From Shewanella canadensis (GTDB taxonomy: Bacteria; Pseudomonadota; Gammaproteobacteria; Enterobacterales; Shewanellaceae), in contig NZ_RXNU01000003.1 in NCBI RefSeq assembly GCF_003966225.1, positions 248,001 through 312,000 on the forward strand: a stretch of 64,000 nucleotides of DNA, read 5' to 3'. Under the pieces are notes generated by a model. It was not told the DNA's origin. It saw only the letters and a list, made by a program, of their open reading frames with translations, and ran no database searches. Both the position numbers and the translations under genes were made by a program. Of the stretch, positions 55,547 to 64,000 are shown one piece after another. Positions within the stretch are counted from its first letter, which is position 1. Each line of letters begins with the position of its first letter.

Positions 55547-56386
55547 TTAGATAACCCCGAGTTCTCTTAATCGTTCCATCAGATAGCTGTCAGCCGTATA
55601 TCTGCTGGAGAGAACGACTTCCGGTTTAGGATGTAAAAATAGGGGCAGCGAGACTCTCGCTTTAGAGGTATCGGCGCCTTCAGGGTTTACGACTCTATGT
55701 GTAGTGGAAGGGAAGTAGCCTCCGGAGGCTTCTTGTAACATGTCGCCGATATTGATGATGAGGTTACCGAAATCACAAGGCACATCTAACCAATTCCCAT
55801 CTTTGGCTTTTACCTGTAATCCGGGTTCATTCGCTGCCGGCAAGATAGTCAGTAAGTTAATATCTTCATGAGCCGCAGCGCGAATGGCACCGAGTTCCTC
55901 ATCTCCTGACATTGCCGGATAATGTAGAACGCGCAGTAAGGTTTTATGGCTCTCTTCTATCATCTTAGGCAGGGCGATAGAGTAATTCACTGCGACATCG
56001 GCAGGCGTGTGTGTTTCAACCCATTGCAGCAATTCGGCTGCCAACTCATTTGCCTGTTGATAATAGGTTAAGATGTTTTCTCTTAGTGAATCAGGGATCC
56101 GGCCCCATGGATAAACGTGGTAATACTCCTTGATATCTTTAACGGTATGACCCTTAGCCGTTTCAGATATTTCTGAGGGGAAAAAGCCATCTTGTGTTTC
56201 CGGTTTAAACATAAAATCATGTTTCTCCGGGCTATTGAAAAATGCCTGCCACTCTTGGTAGATAGCTTCTACCAGGGATTTATCTATGGTGTGATTGGAA
56301 AGTACGCCGAAGCCGGTGTCTCGTAAGGACTGTACAAATTTTTCTGCACTATCATGTGCTTGATAGTTAATTGTTTCTAGTTTCAT
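55547..56386 (-). CDS. 2-oxoglutarate/Fe(II)-dependent oxygenase, isopenicillin N synthase family
   Basis: Non-heme iron oxygenase of the IPNS/2OG group. The double-stranded beta-helix has the iron triad visible as HEDINLLTIL (His and Asp) and a second histidine in STTHRVVNP, with the arginine for 2-oxoglutarate in the same segment (KARVSLPLFLHP). The N-terminal helical part includes LRDTGFGVLSNHTID. Substrate unknown; relatives make ethylene, clavaminate or modify amino acids. ATG at 56386 is the natural family start; a longer frame from 56446 is likely not used. Confidence 0.85.
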   Translation of the reverse strand: MKLETINYQAHDSAEKFVQSLRDTGFGVLSNHTIDKSLVEAIYQEWQAFFNSPEKHDFMFKPETQDGFFPSEISETAKGHTVKDIKEYYHVYPWGRIPDSLRENILTYYQQANELAAELLQWVETHTPADVAVNYSIALPKMIEESHKTLLRVLHYPAMSGDEELGAIRAAAHEDINLLTILPAANEPGLQVKAKDGNWLDVPCDFGNLIINIGDMLQEASGGYFPSTTHRVVNPEGADTSKARVSLPLFLHPKPEVVLSSRYTADSYLMERLRELGVI

Positions 56387-56703
56387 CTCAATTCTTCTTG
56401 TTTTATGACCCCGGCGCATTCTAACCAGCAGATGACTAACTCGCAACTAAGTGTGATTGAAATCACGTTTTTATTGTCTGGTATCTACGCCAATGTTATT
56501 TGTGGGTTCAAATACTTCCATATTAATAGATGGATAGAGGAAAACGAGGTGAAAAAAATAAAGTCAGATTAATTCCGACTAAAATGATAGGGATTAGGTC
56601 GTTTGGGTATAGTTGTCGAGCGGGATTGTCGCTTAGGGAAGTGAAAGGGATAATACTTATATCGGGTCTAATGAATATGATTTTCTAAGGTAGAGATAGC
56701 GTC

Positions 56704-57606
56704 ATGAGTAAATTAACCGAATTTGAACAGTTTGTTATCGAGGATAAAGGGACTGAACGACCTTTTAGTGGCGAATATCATCTGCATGATGCTAAAGGCG
56801 TCTATCTGTGCAAACGTTGTGATGCCCCCCTGTATCGTTCTGAGAGTAAGTTTAATGCCCATTGCGGTTGGCCGGCATTTGATGATGAGGTCAAAGGGGC
56901 CGTTCAACGAGTTGCTGATAGTGATGGCATTCGCGTCGAGATTATCTGCGCGGCGTGTGGTGGCCATTTAGGTCATGTCTTTGAAGGTGAGTACCTGACG
57001 GATAAAAATGTCAGACATTGTGTCAACTCAGTCTCTTTACGTTTTAAGTCGAGCGATGAGGTTAATTTGAAGTCCGAAACGAGTTTGGCGACATTCGGGG
57101 GTGGTTGCTTCTGGTGTATCGAGGCCATTTATTCTGAACTAAATGGCGTTACAGATGTAGACCCCGGCTACAGCGGCGGTGATGCCGAGACGGCTAACTA
57201 TAGAGATGTCTGTGGTGCGTCGACAGGCCACGTCGAAGTGGTACAGATTAAATTCGATCCTGAAACTATCAGTTTCGATGAGCTGTTGGAGGTCTTTTGG
57301 ATGAGTCACGATCCAACGACACTCAACCAACAGGGTAATGATGTGGGTCCGCAATACCGCTCAGTAATTTTTGCCCATGATGCGCAGCAAGTGGATAGCG
57401 CAAACCGCATGATTGAGCGGTTAACAGAGGCCAAAGCCTGGGACAGGCCTATAGTGACAGAGGTCACCGCATTTAAGTCATTTCACCCAGCTGAGTATTA
57501 CCATAAGGATTATTTTGAGCTTAATGGTGAGCAGCCATACTGCCAGATGGTAATCAAACCTAAGGTGGATAAATTTAGACTGGCATTTGCTACTAAATTA
57601 AAATAA
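56704..57606 (+). CDS. bifunctional methionine sulfoxide reductase, MsrB-MsrA fusion
   Basis: Repairs both epimers of oxidised methionine in one polypeptide. The MsrB domain comes first (residues about 1-120): zinc cysteines CKRC and CAAC, catalytic cysteine in RHCVNSVSLRF. After a short linker the MsrA domain (about 130-300) has GGCFWC with its nucleophile and GHVEVVQIKFDP. No signal peptide, so cytosolic. MsrB-MsrA is the order in this protein; the reverse order is known from other lineages. Start ATG with GAGATAG-type site. Terminator follows. Confidence 0.93.
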   Translation: MSKLTEFEQFVIEDKGTERPFSGEYHLHDAKGVYLCKRCDAPLYRSESKFNAHCGWPAFDDEVKGAVQRVADSDGIRVEIICAACGGHLGHVFEGEYLTDKNVRHCVNSVSLRFKSSDEVNLKSETSLATFGGGCFWCIEAIYSELNGVTDVDPGYSGGDAETANYRDVCGASTGHVEVVQIKFDPETISFDELLEVFWMSHDPTTLNQQGNDVGPQYRSVIFAHDAQQVDSANRMIERLTEAKAWDRPIVTEVTAFKSFHPAEYYHKDYFELNGEQPYCQMVIKPKVDKFRLAFATKLK

Positions 57607-57614
57607 TCAGGCAT

Positions 57615-57645
57615 AAAAAAGGCGAGTTATTCACTCGCCTCTCTT
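57615..57645. terminator. bidirectional rho-independent terminator
   Basis: GGCGAGT-TATTC-ACTCGCC with an A-run before and pyrimidine-rich DNA after, between the convergent msr and SulP genes. Confidence 0.75.
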
Positions 57646-57673
57646 CAGTATTGTCTCGCTGTGAGATAAATTA

Positions 57674-59230
57674 TTAATCTAATTTATCGTCGGCAATTTT
57701 GTAGTGAGGATCTTCGATAAGGTTAACTTCAACCAGATCACCAGCCTTGTGTAGTAACTTCTTACAGTCATTACTGAGATGGCGTAGGTGCAGCTTTTTA
57801 CCGTTTGAACCATAGCGCTCTGCAAGGGTATCGATGGCATCCAGTGCCGAGTGATCACATACCCGAGAATTTTGGAAATCAACAATCACATCGACAGGAT
57901 CGGTATTTGAGTGGAAAAGCTCTAAAAACTCGGCGACCGAACCAAAAAATAGTGGTCCATTAAGCTTGTATACTTTCCAGCCATTAGCATCTTCGCTGAT
58001 ATCTACATTGATGTGCTTCGCATGCTCCCAGGCAAAAACCAGGGCTGACACGATAACACCGACGAATACGGCGAAAGCTAAGTCAGTAAATACGGTGACG
58101 ATAGTGACCAGTATGATAACAAAAGCATCGTGTTTAGGTACTTTGCTCATCACCTTAAAGCTGGCCCATTCGAAGGTACCAAGCACAACCATAAACATTA
58201 CACCGACGAGTGCTGCTAACGGGATCATTTCGATGAGTGCAGAACCGAAAAGGATAAAGGCGAGCAGGGCAAGTGCTGCTGTGATACCAGATAAACGTCC
58301 ACGACCACCAGAGTTGATGTTAATCATAGATTGACCAATCATGGCACAACCACCCATGGCACCAAAGAAGCCACTGGTAATATTACCTACACCTTGGCCG
58401 ATACACTCTTTGTTTCCTTTACCACGAGTGTTTGTCATCTCATCGATAACGGTCAGTGTAAGCAAAGATTCTATTAAACCTACTGCTGCCAAGATCAGTG
58501 AATAGGGAAGAATGATGTAGAGCGTTTCAAGGTTAAATGCAACGGCAGGAATAGAGAAGCTAGGTAGGCTTCCCGCTATTGTCGCATTTTCGTCACCACT
58601 CATGGATTTTAGAAAATCCAAAACGGTGCGGGTATCAAGATCTAAAAATACGACCATTAAGGTCACAGTCATGATTGCTGCCAACGAAGAGGGGATGGCA
58701 GTGGTGAGTTTTGGTAAGAACTGAATAATCGCCATTGTTAACAGCACAAGGCCCATCATCAGCATTAACTGGCCTTGAGGCAACCAGATTAATACACCAT
58801 CGGCGTTAGGTACCTTAAATTGCCCAAGCTGGGCAAGGAAAATAACAATCGCCAGTCCGTTAACAAAACCAATCATCACAGGGTAAGGAACGATTCGAAT
58901 GAACTTACCTAATTTCAGTAGACCAAAGGAGACTTGAACTAGGCCGGCTAGAACGACTGCGGCAAAAAGATATTGCACTCCGTGTTCAGCGACCAGAGCA
59001 ACCATAACAACAGCCATAGCGCCGGTAGCACCCGAGATCATACCTGGACGACCGCCAATAAGCGCAGTGATAAGCCCCATAATAAAGGCGGCATATAAGC
59101 CCACCATAGGCTCAACACCTGCGACGAAAGCAAATGCTACGGCTTCAGGAATAAGTGCAAGTGCCACAGTTAAGCCCGATAGAAGATCGGCTTTGCTGCT
59201 GGCGGTTTTGTGACGAATGAGATCGAACAT
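57674..59230 (-). CDS. SulP family anion transporter with STAS domain
   Basis: Inner-membrane transporter of the SLC26/SulP family, probably for sulfate, bicarbonate or a dicarboxylate. About 12-14 helices cover residues 15-395, including [20 protein letters not shown] and [16 protein letters not shown] substrate helices (here [16 protein letters not shown]). A C-terminal STAS domain (about 415-510, [24 protein letters not shown]) faces the cytosol. Length 518 is normal. The exact anion is not readable. Single gene, with rne next on the same strand. Confidence 0.9.
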   Translation of the reverse strand: MFDLIRHKTASSKADLLSGLTVALALIPEAVAFAFVAGVEPMVGLYAAFIMGLITALIGGRPGMISGATGAMAVVMVALVAEHGVQYLFAAVVLAGLVQVSFGLLKLGKFIRIVPYPVMIGFVNGLAIVIFLAQLGQFKVPNADGVLIWLPQGQLMLMMGLVLLTMAIIQFLPKLTTAIPSSLAAIMTVTLMVVFLDLDTRTVLDFLKSMSGDENATIAGSLPSFSIPAVAFNLETLYIILPYSLILAAVGLIESLLTLTVIDEMTNTRGKGNKECIGQGVGNITSGFFGAMGGCAMIGQSMININSGGRGRLSGITAALALLAFILFGSALIEMIPLAALVGVMFMVVLGTFEWASFKVMSKVPKHDAFVIILVTIVTVFTDLAFAVFVGVIVSALVFAWEHAKHINVDISEDANGWKVYKLNGPLFFGSVAEFLELFHSNTDPVDVIVDFQNSRVCDHSALDAIDTLAERYGSNGKKLHLRHLSNDCKKLLHKAGDLVEVNLIEDPHYKIADDKLD

Positions 59231-59305
59231 TTAGCCTCTGTTATAATTTTGTTGATTTAGATTGAATTGCGGCCGCGCATACTAACAAATAATCCGCTGT
59301 AAGAA

Positions 59306-59337
59306 AATAAAAAAGCCATGCTGTGATGCATGGCTTT
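59306..59337 (-). terminator. rho-independent terminator of rne
   Basis: AAAGCCATG-CTGTGATG-CATGGCTTT; on the minus strand TTTTTTATTTTCTT follows. It lies 26 bases after rne. Confidence 0.75.
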
Positions 59338-59362
59338 CTTGTTAATACAGCTTAACTATAGG

Positions 59363-62300
59363 TTATGGTTTAGCCATTTCCGAGTTTGCCGTATTGGCCG
59401 TTCTGGATTTATCGCTCGGTGCAGCAGATTCTGAGGCAGCATATTGACGGCCTGAAGGCGTCGCAATATTTGCTCGGTTCTCTACAACAGGCTTAGTCAT
59501 ATCAGAGGTGACCATAGTGCCGAATCGACTCGAGCTTACAGATTTTGCTTTTGGAGCCTTTTGAATCTGTGGAGTAGTCTCAGTCGGAGTCGATACTTGC
59601 GTTTCAACAGGAGCTTCAACTTTAACCGGAGTCTCTGCTTTTACAGGAGCGGCAGGTTTAGCTGGTGCTGCCGCTGCTACAGATGCTTTGGCTTTAGCTG
59701 GAGCCTCAGTTTTAACAGGAGCCTCAGCTTTAACTGGAGTATCAGCTTTAACAGGAGCCTCAACTTTAACTGGAGTCTCAGCTTTAACAGGAGTTTCAGC
59801 TTCAACCTGAGTCTCAGCTTCAACCTGAGTCTCAGCTGCAGCAACAGATGCTTTAGCTTTCACTGGGGCTTCTGCTTTTACTGAAGCCTCAACTTTCACT
59901 GGCGCGACTGGTTTAGCAGGCGCTGCTGCAGCAACAGATGCTTTAGCTTTAACAGGGGCTTCAGCTTTCACTTGTACTGCTGGTTTAACTGGCGCCGCTG
60001 CGGCAACTGATGCTTCAGTTTTCACTGGTGCCTCTGCTTTCACCGGTGTGGCTGGTTTAGCTGGCGCCGCTGAAGCAACTGATGCTTCAGCTTTAACTGG
60101 AGCGGCAGGTTTTGCGGGTGCAGCCATGGCTTCAGATATCACCGTTGCTTTAGGTTTGGCTGGTGCCTGTGTTTTAGCAGGAACCGCTGGCTTTGTCGGA
60201 GCGGATGCTGCTACAGATGCCGTTGCTTCAGGCTTAGTTGCCACAGACTTAACTGGAGTGTCTGCTTTTAACGTATCTTCAACCAGACTCTCTGATGTAT
60301 CAGGTTGAGCCGGAGTAGATACAGCGATAGAGGTGGCTTTAGTCTCATTGGCCTGATTTTCTACTTCAGTCTCATTTGAAACGAATGCCGGAGTTGCATC
60401 AGATGAAGATTCACCTTCGGTATCTTCATCGCGACGACGACGTTGACCAGCTGCGCGAAGATGGCGAGGGCTACGACGACTGCGACGTTGACCGTCACGT
60501 GGTTCACGTTGCTCTTTGTCATCAGTGGCTTCAACTTCTTCTGAGGAAGACATTTCAACCTGGTCGGCGTCTGTCACAGGTGTCGTTTGAATCGAATCAA
60601 CGGCTACCGGTGCAGTCTGCTCAACTTTTGCTTCAACTTTGACTTCAAGAGTCTCAGTTTTAACAGTCTCTGTTAGCGATATGTCAGATACTTCGGCTTT
60701 AACCTGAGCCTCTTGTGTCGCTTCCTGTTGAGGTTTTGGCTTATTTGACTTTCTTGGTTGACGCTTTGGACGCGTGGTCTTTTCTTCACTTACCGTCGCA
60801 GTTGTCGGAGTTTCAGCTGAAATCTGGATCTCTTCAACTTGAGCTTGCTCATTCTCAACGCGGACCTTACGACGCATATTACGGCGTTGACGACGTTCTC
60901 TGGCAACTTCTTGCTTAGGTTGTTCTGCAGATTCAACTTCGCTTACCTGAGCCGGGCGACGAGGTTTATTGTCATTGCGAGGTTGACGCTTGGCTTGCTC
61001 GTCTTTCTCTTTGACTTGCTTCTCTACGTTGCTAGTGTCTGCGCTCTTATTGCGGTTACTGCGGTTATTGCGTGCGCCTTTGTCACCCGCTTGATCTTTG
61101 TCATCACGATTACGTCGATTGTCATTACGACGAGTGTTACGACGATTATTGCGGTTCTGACTGTCGCGGTTCGACTGAGGTTTCTTTTTTGGTTCCTCTT
61201 TTTTCTCTTCAGGCTTGAACAACGCGCTGATGGCAGAGAATAGCTTAGAGATTAAACCGGGTTCAGCATCTTTTTTGGACTCAGTTTTGACATCTTTTTT
61301 GATACTAGATGGCTTTTCAATTTCCTTTGCCGGCGCTGAGAAACCTTTCAGTGCAGGTTGAGGTGGTGCAGCACGTTCAAGTTTACGAGGTTCGTAAAGT
61401 TTTGCTTCAGGCTGGTCTAATAGCTTATAGCTGGACTCACTGATCTGATCATCTTTACGATGACGCACGACACGGTAGTCAGGGGTAGTCATGTTTGGAT
61501 CTGGGATCACATAGACTTCAACATCATGACGCTGCTCTGTAATTCGAATGGCTTTACGCTTTTCGTTAAGCAGGAATGCGGCTACGTCAACTGGAACTGT
61601 AGCTTCAATTTGAGAGGTGTTCTCTTTAATCGCTTCCTCTTCCATCAAACGAAGAATAGAAAGGGCTAAAGACTCTGTCCCACGGATTGTACCTTGACCA
61701 TGGCAACGAGGGCACAGGTGAGCTGCTGACTCTTCAAGAGATGGACGTAGACGCTGTCTTGACATCTCCATGAGTCCGAAGCGAGAGATACGACCCAGTT
61801 GAACTCGAGCTCTGTCATGATGCACAGCATCACGCATTCTATTTTCAACTTCACGTTGATGACGCACTGGTGTCATATCGATGAAATCGATAACAACCAA
61901 ACCACCCAGATCACGCAGGCGTAGCTGGCGAGCAACTTCATCTGCCGCTTCTAAGTTGGTATTCAGTGCCGTCTCTTCAATATCACTACCTTTCGTCGCT
62001 CGTGCAGAGTTGATATCGATTGAGGTCAGGGCTTCAGTGGGATCGATAACAATCGAGCCACCGGAAGGAAGACGAACTTCACGCTGGAAGGCCGATTCGA
62101 TTTGTGTTTCGATCTGGAAATGAGTGAATAGTGGCACTTCAGCGTCATATTGCTTAATGCGATCGACAAAGTCTGGACGTACCAAAGCAACATGCTGTTT
62201 GGCATCTTCAAAAATACGTGGGTGGTCGATAAGTACTTCACCAACATCACGACGAAGGTAGTCACGAATCGCACGTACGATGACGTTACTTTCTTGATGG

Positions 62301-62920
62301 ATCAGGAAAGGGGCCGGACGGCCTTCAGACGCTTCTTTAATCGCAGTCCAATGATGCTCGAGTACTTTTAGGTCCCATTTAAGTTCGGTTGAATCTTTAC
62401 CTACACCGGCAGTACGGACAATCAAACCCATACCTTGAGGTACTTCAAGTTCAGACATAGCCGTTTTAAGTTCGGTACGCTCATCACCTTCGATTCGACG
62501 GGAAATACCACCGGCACGAGGGTTATTTGGCATAAGAACCAGATAAGAACCCGCCAAGCTGATAAAGGTAGTTAACGCGGCACCTTTGTTGCCTCGCTCT
62601 TCTTTATCAATCTGGACAATAACCTCTTGACCCTCTTTAATCACCTCTTTGATATTGGGGCGACCTTGGAATGAGTATCCTTTTGGAAAGTATTCTCTGG
62701 CAATCTCTTTTAATGGGAGGAAACCGTGACGATCGGCACCATAGTCAACGAAAGCAGCTTCGAGAGAGGGCTCTACGCGGGTGATTTTACCCTTGTAAAT
62801 GTTCGCTTTTTTCTGTTCGTGACCAGGACTTTCAATATCTAGATCGTATAGTTGTTGCCCATCAACAAGGGCAACGCGCAACTCTTCAGATTGAGTTGCA
62901 TTAATTAACATCCGTTTCAT
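59363..62920 (-). CDS. rne: ribonuclease E
   Basis: Central endoribonuclease of RNA decay and rRNA/tRNA processing. The N-terminal catalytic half (residues 1-530) has the S1 domain (about 38-120), 5'-sensor and DNase I-like domains with catalytic aspartates in [10 protein letters not shown] and VVIDFIDM, and the zinc link CPRCHGQGT (about 405). The C-terminal half is disordered: basic Arg/Asn-rich RNA- and helicase-binding stretches (about 560-690), then a Pro-Ala-Lys-Val-Glu repeat tail (about 900-1120). Length of 1185 is greater than E. coli (1061), owing to that tail. Confidence 0.96.
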   Translation of the reverse strand: MKRMLINATQSEELRVALVDGQQLYDLDIESPGHEQKKANIYKGKITRVEPSLEAAFVDYGADRHGFLPLKEIAREYFPKGYSFQGRPNIKEVIKEGQEVIVQIDKEERGNKGAALTTFISLAGSYLVLMPNNPRAGGISRRIEGDERTELKTAMSELEVPQGMGLIVRTAGVGKDSTELKWDLKVLEHHWTAIKEASEGRPAPFLIHQESNVIVRAIRDYLRRDVGEVLIDHPRIFEDAKQHVALVRPDFVDRIKQYDAEVPLFTHFQIETQIESAFQREVRLPSGGSIVIDPTEALTSIDINSARATKGSDIEETALNTNLEAADEVARQLRLRDLGGLVVIDFIDMTPVRHQREVENRMRDAVHHDRARVQLGRISRFGLMEMSRQRLRPSLEESAAHLCPRCHGQGTIRGTESLALSILRLMEEEAIKENTSQIEATVPVDVAAFLLNEKRKAIRITEQRHDVEVYVIPDPNMTTPDYRVVRHRKDDQISESSYKLLDQPEAKLYEPRKLERAAPPQPALKGFSAPAKEIEKPSSIKKDVKTESKKDAEPGLISKLFSAISALFKPEEKKEEPKKKPQSNRDSQNRNNRRNTRRNDNRRNRDDKDQAGDKGARNNRSNRNKSADTSNVEKQVKEKDEQAKRQPRNDNKPRRPAQVSEVESAEQPKQEVARERRQRRNMRRKVRVENEQAQVEEIQISAETPTTATVSEEKTTRPKRQPRKSNKPKPQQEATQEAQVKAEVSDISLTETVKTETLEVKVEAKVEQTAPVAVDSIQTTPVTDADQVEMSSSEEVEATDDKEQREPRDGQRRSRRSPRHLRAAGQRRRRDEDTEGESSSDATPAFVSNETEVENQANETKATSIAVSTPAQPDTSESLVEDTLKADTPVKSVATKPEATASVAASAPTKPAVPAKTQAPAKPKATVISEAMAAPAKPAAPVKAEASVASAAPAKPATPVKAEAPVKTEASVAAAAPVKPAVQVKAEAPVKAKASVAAAAPAKPVAPVKVEASVKAEAPVKAKASVAAAETQVEAETQVEAETPVKAETPVKVEAPVKADTPVKAEAPVKTEAPAKAKASVAAAAPAKPAAPVKAETPVKVEAPVETQVSTPTETTPQIQKAPKAKSVSSSRFGTMVTSDMTKPVVENRANIATPSGRQYAASESAAPSDKSRTANTANSEMAKP
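59600..60200. repeat. Ala-Pro-Lys-Val-Glu repeat tail of RNase E (coding)
   Basis: Tandemly repeated coding DNA in the rne 3' part. The repeated peptide themes are [28 protein letters not shown] and the shorter PVKAETPVK, appearing about ten times with point changes. The DNA shows corresponding imperfect direct repeats. Expected to vary in copy number between strains. Confidence 0.75.
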
Positions 62921-63510
62921 TATGACGTAATTCTTCTAAAATAAGGTCATCAAACGATTTTTTCGGTGCATTACGGGCCTAGCATTATTAACAAGACCTC
63001 ACGGTCGGTGTCTAGGCAAGGTGCGCATTTCTGTAAGACGCATTCGCTGCGTGTCGCATCCATTTATGGCTTATTTTTTAATATTTACAAAAACAAGGAA
63101 TTCGTTTTAAACGTCAACCAACCCCATAAATTATTCAGTACTTTCCGGTAATGCCAAAATCGAATTAGTGTGCGTCTGATGATAAGTTAAAATTAAACTT
63201 CGAATTTTGGGTGCGTTTTTTAGAGAAACCACCTTGTAATGTGGCTTTTCCTATTTGTTTAGTCGTTAAAACTCATTTTCGGTTTTAGATTAATAAAACG
63301 ACTTGCAAATCAATCATTTGCGACAAATGGAAAAGGTTTTTAGTCTCTACTTCTTGCACTAGTGATGGGGGATTTATGAACACTTTATTCACTGATTATC
63401 CCCAACCGCCGATGAAATATAGCAATAATCAATTAAATCAGCAAATGGAAAGACACAATATTCTTGTAACTTGATGTACAATACGCTTCCTGATGTACAA
63501 AAGGCGCGCC
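62921..63510. other. rne/rluC divergent intergenic region
   Basis: Long spacer of 590 bases holding the rne 5' leader (minus strand) and the rluC promoter region. In E. coli the rne leader is long and mediates autoregulation, and the length here is compatible with that. Near the rluC start a TACAAT at 63477-63482 could be a -10 element. A start-to-stop frame of 61 codons (62966-63151) is an accidental frame. Confidence 0.55.
63472..63500 (+). repeat. direct repeat TGATGTACAA upstream of rluC
   Basis: TGATGTACAA at 63472-63481 and again at 63491-63500, 19 bases between starts, or about two helical turns. The second ends 10 bases before the rluC start codon. May be an operator. Confidence 0.5.
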
Positions 63511-64000
63511 ATGAATACCGAAGCACCCAAACTTAAAGTTCAGCTGGTCACAATCGACGAAGATAATGTTGGACAACGTATAGACAATTTCCTACTGACA
63601 AAACTAAAAGGTGTGCCTAGAAGTATGATCTATCGGATCGTGCGTAAAGGCGAGGTCAGGGTTAATAAAAAACGAATTAAACCAGAATATAAGTTACTCG
63701 ATGGCGATATCGTTCGGGTGCCGCCTGTTCGCATGGCAGATAAAGACGAGCGTCCTGGACCTTCGGCAAATCTGACCAAAGTGTCTCAATTAGAAGAGCG
63801 TATTCTATTTGAAGATAAACACCTCATTGTCTTGAATAAGCCTGCAGGGCTTGCCGTTCACGGTGGCAGCGGTATCGATTTCGGCATTATCGAAGCCATG
63901 CGTTCGCTTCGGCCTACTCAGAAGTTCCTGGAGCTTGCACATCGCTTAGACAAAGACACCTCTGGCGTATTGCTTATCGCAAAGAAGCGTAGCGCACTGC
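63511..64000 (+). CDS. rluC: 23S rRNA pseudouridine synthase C, 3' part outside the window
   Basis: Incomplete gene: 163 codons are present and the frame remains open at the window edge. RluC makes pseudouridines at positions 955, 2504 and 2580 of 23S rRNA. The N-terminal S4 RNA-binding domain (residues about 20-80, [20 protein letters not shown]) and the first part of the synthase domain are visible, with the catalytic aspartate in [12 protein letters not shown] (about residue 149). The start ATG has AAGG just before it. Divergent from rne as in other gammaproteobacteria. Confidence 0.94.
   Translation, partial: MNTEAPKLKVQLVTIDEDNVGQRIDNFLLTKLKGVPRSMIYRIVRKGEVRVNKKRIKPEYKLLDGDIVRVPPVRMADKDERPGPSANLTKVSQLEERILFEDKHLIVLNKPAGLAVHGGSGIDFGIIEAMRSLRPTQKFLELAHRLDKDTSGVLLIAKKRSAL

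Noticed and set aside
59561..60642. Several plus-strand frames in the rne repeat region, rich in Ser/Asn/Phe or Ala/Gly
   Set aside because: They mirror the repetitive coding DNA of rne; no start signals.
62966..63151. 61-codon plus-strand frame in the rne leader
   Set aside because: No ribosome-binding site, odd composition, and it lies in the untranslated leader of rne.

Overview
The window reads as one stretch of chromosome from a gammaproteobacterium of the order Alteromonadales, most likely a marine Shewanella. This rests on protein character and gene order: metG divergent from apbC, then udk, pabC, mltG, tmk, holB, pilZ and tatD; divergent rne and rluC; a CheV; a diheme cytochrome c peroxidase; a periplasmic ATP-dependent DNA ligase. 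There is no rRNA, recognisable tRNA, CRISPR array, insertion sequence or prophage. Most of the window is housekeeping or common accessory chromosome.

Layout. 0-5.9 kb: LysR regulator, DUF6508-like protein, cytochrome c peroxidase, small membrane proteins, periplasmic solute-binding protein, PLP enzyme. 5.9-7.2 kb: a decayed stretch with one plausible unannotated 57-residue gene and a start-less reading frame. 7.2-17.7 kb: CheV, MltB-type lytic transglycosylase, a CapW/BrxR-like WYL regulator, SlyD, glutathionyl-hydroquinone reductase type GST, carboxylesterase, 5'-nucleotidase lipoprotein, small heat-shock protein with a ROSE-like leader. 17.8-30.7 kb: ilvIH, Bcr-type exporter, methyltransferase, glutaredoxin-like protein, GST, TrhO, slipin/NfeD pair, YbaK, YegD-CreA. 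30.8-41.3 kb: metG/apbC and the compact run pabC-mltG-tmk-holB-pilZ, followed by tatD and rsmF. 41.5-45.5 kb: a Gate-domain transporter, an outer-membrane barrel protein preceded by a duplicated translation start, dgkA, LigE-type ligase. 45.8-54.1 kb: an AT-rich accessory segment with an AraC regulator, a YiaV/YiaW-like pair, a second HlyD adaptor with a DUF2955 membrane protein, and a CoA-dependent persulfide reductase with rhodanese domain. 54.4-64 kb: YlqF, 2OG-Fe(II) oxygenase, MsrB-MsrA fusion, SulP transporter, RNase E with a long Ala-Pro-Val-Lys repeat tail, and the 5' part of rluC.

Functional threads. Peptidoglycan turnover is served by MltB-like and MltG proteins; branched-chain amino acid synthesis by ilvIH; redox and sulfur stress by the peroxidase, two GSTs, the glutaredoxin-like protein, MsrBA and the persulfide reductase; translation and RNA by metG, ybaK, trhO, rsmF, ylqF, rne and rluC; export by two separate HlyD-type modules and a Bcr pump.

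The more unusual signals are small. They are a 14-base palindrome scattered between genes and overlapping stop codons, a 15-copy heptanucleotide tandem repeat, a tandemly duplicated ribosome-binding site and start codon that creates a coupled 10-residue leader peptide, a strong ribosome-binding site opening a hydrophobic mini-ORF ahead of the persulfide reductase, a likely RNA thermometer, and the overlooked 57-residue gene. I saw nothing I would confidently call a new multi-gene system.
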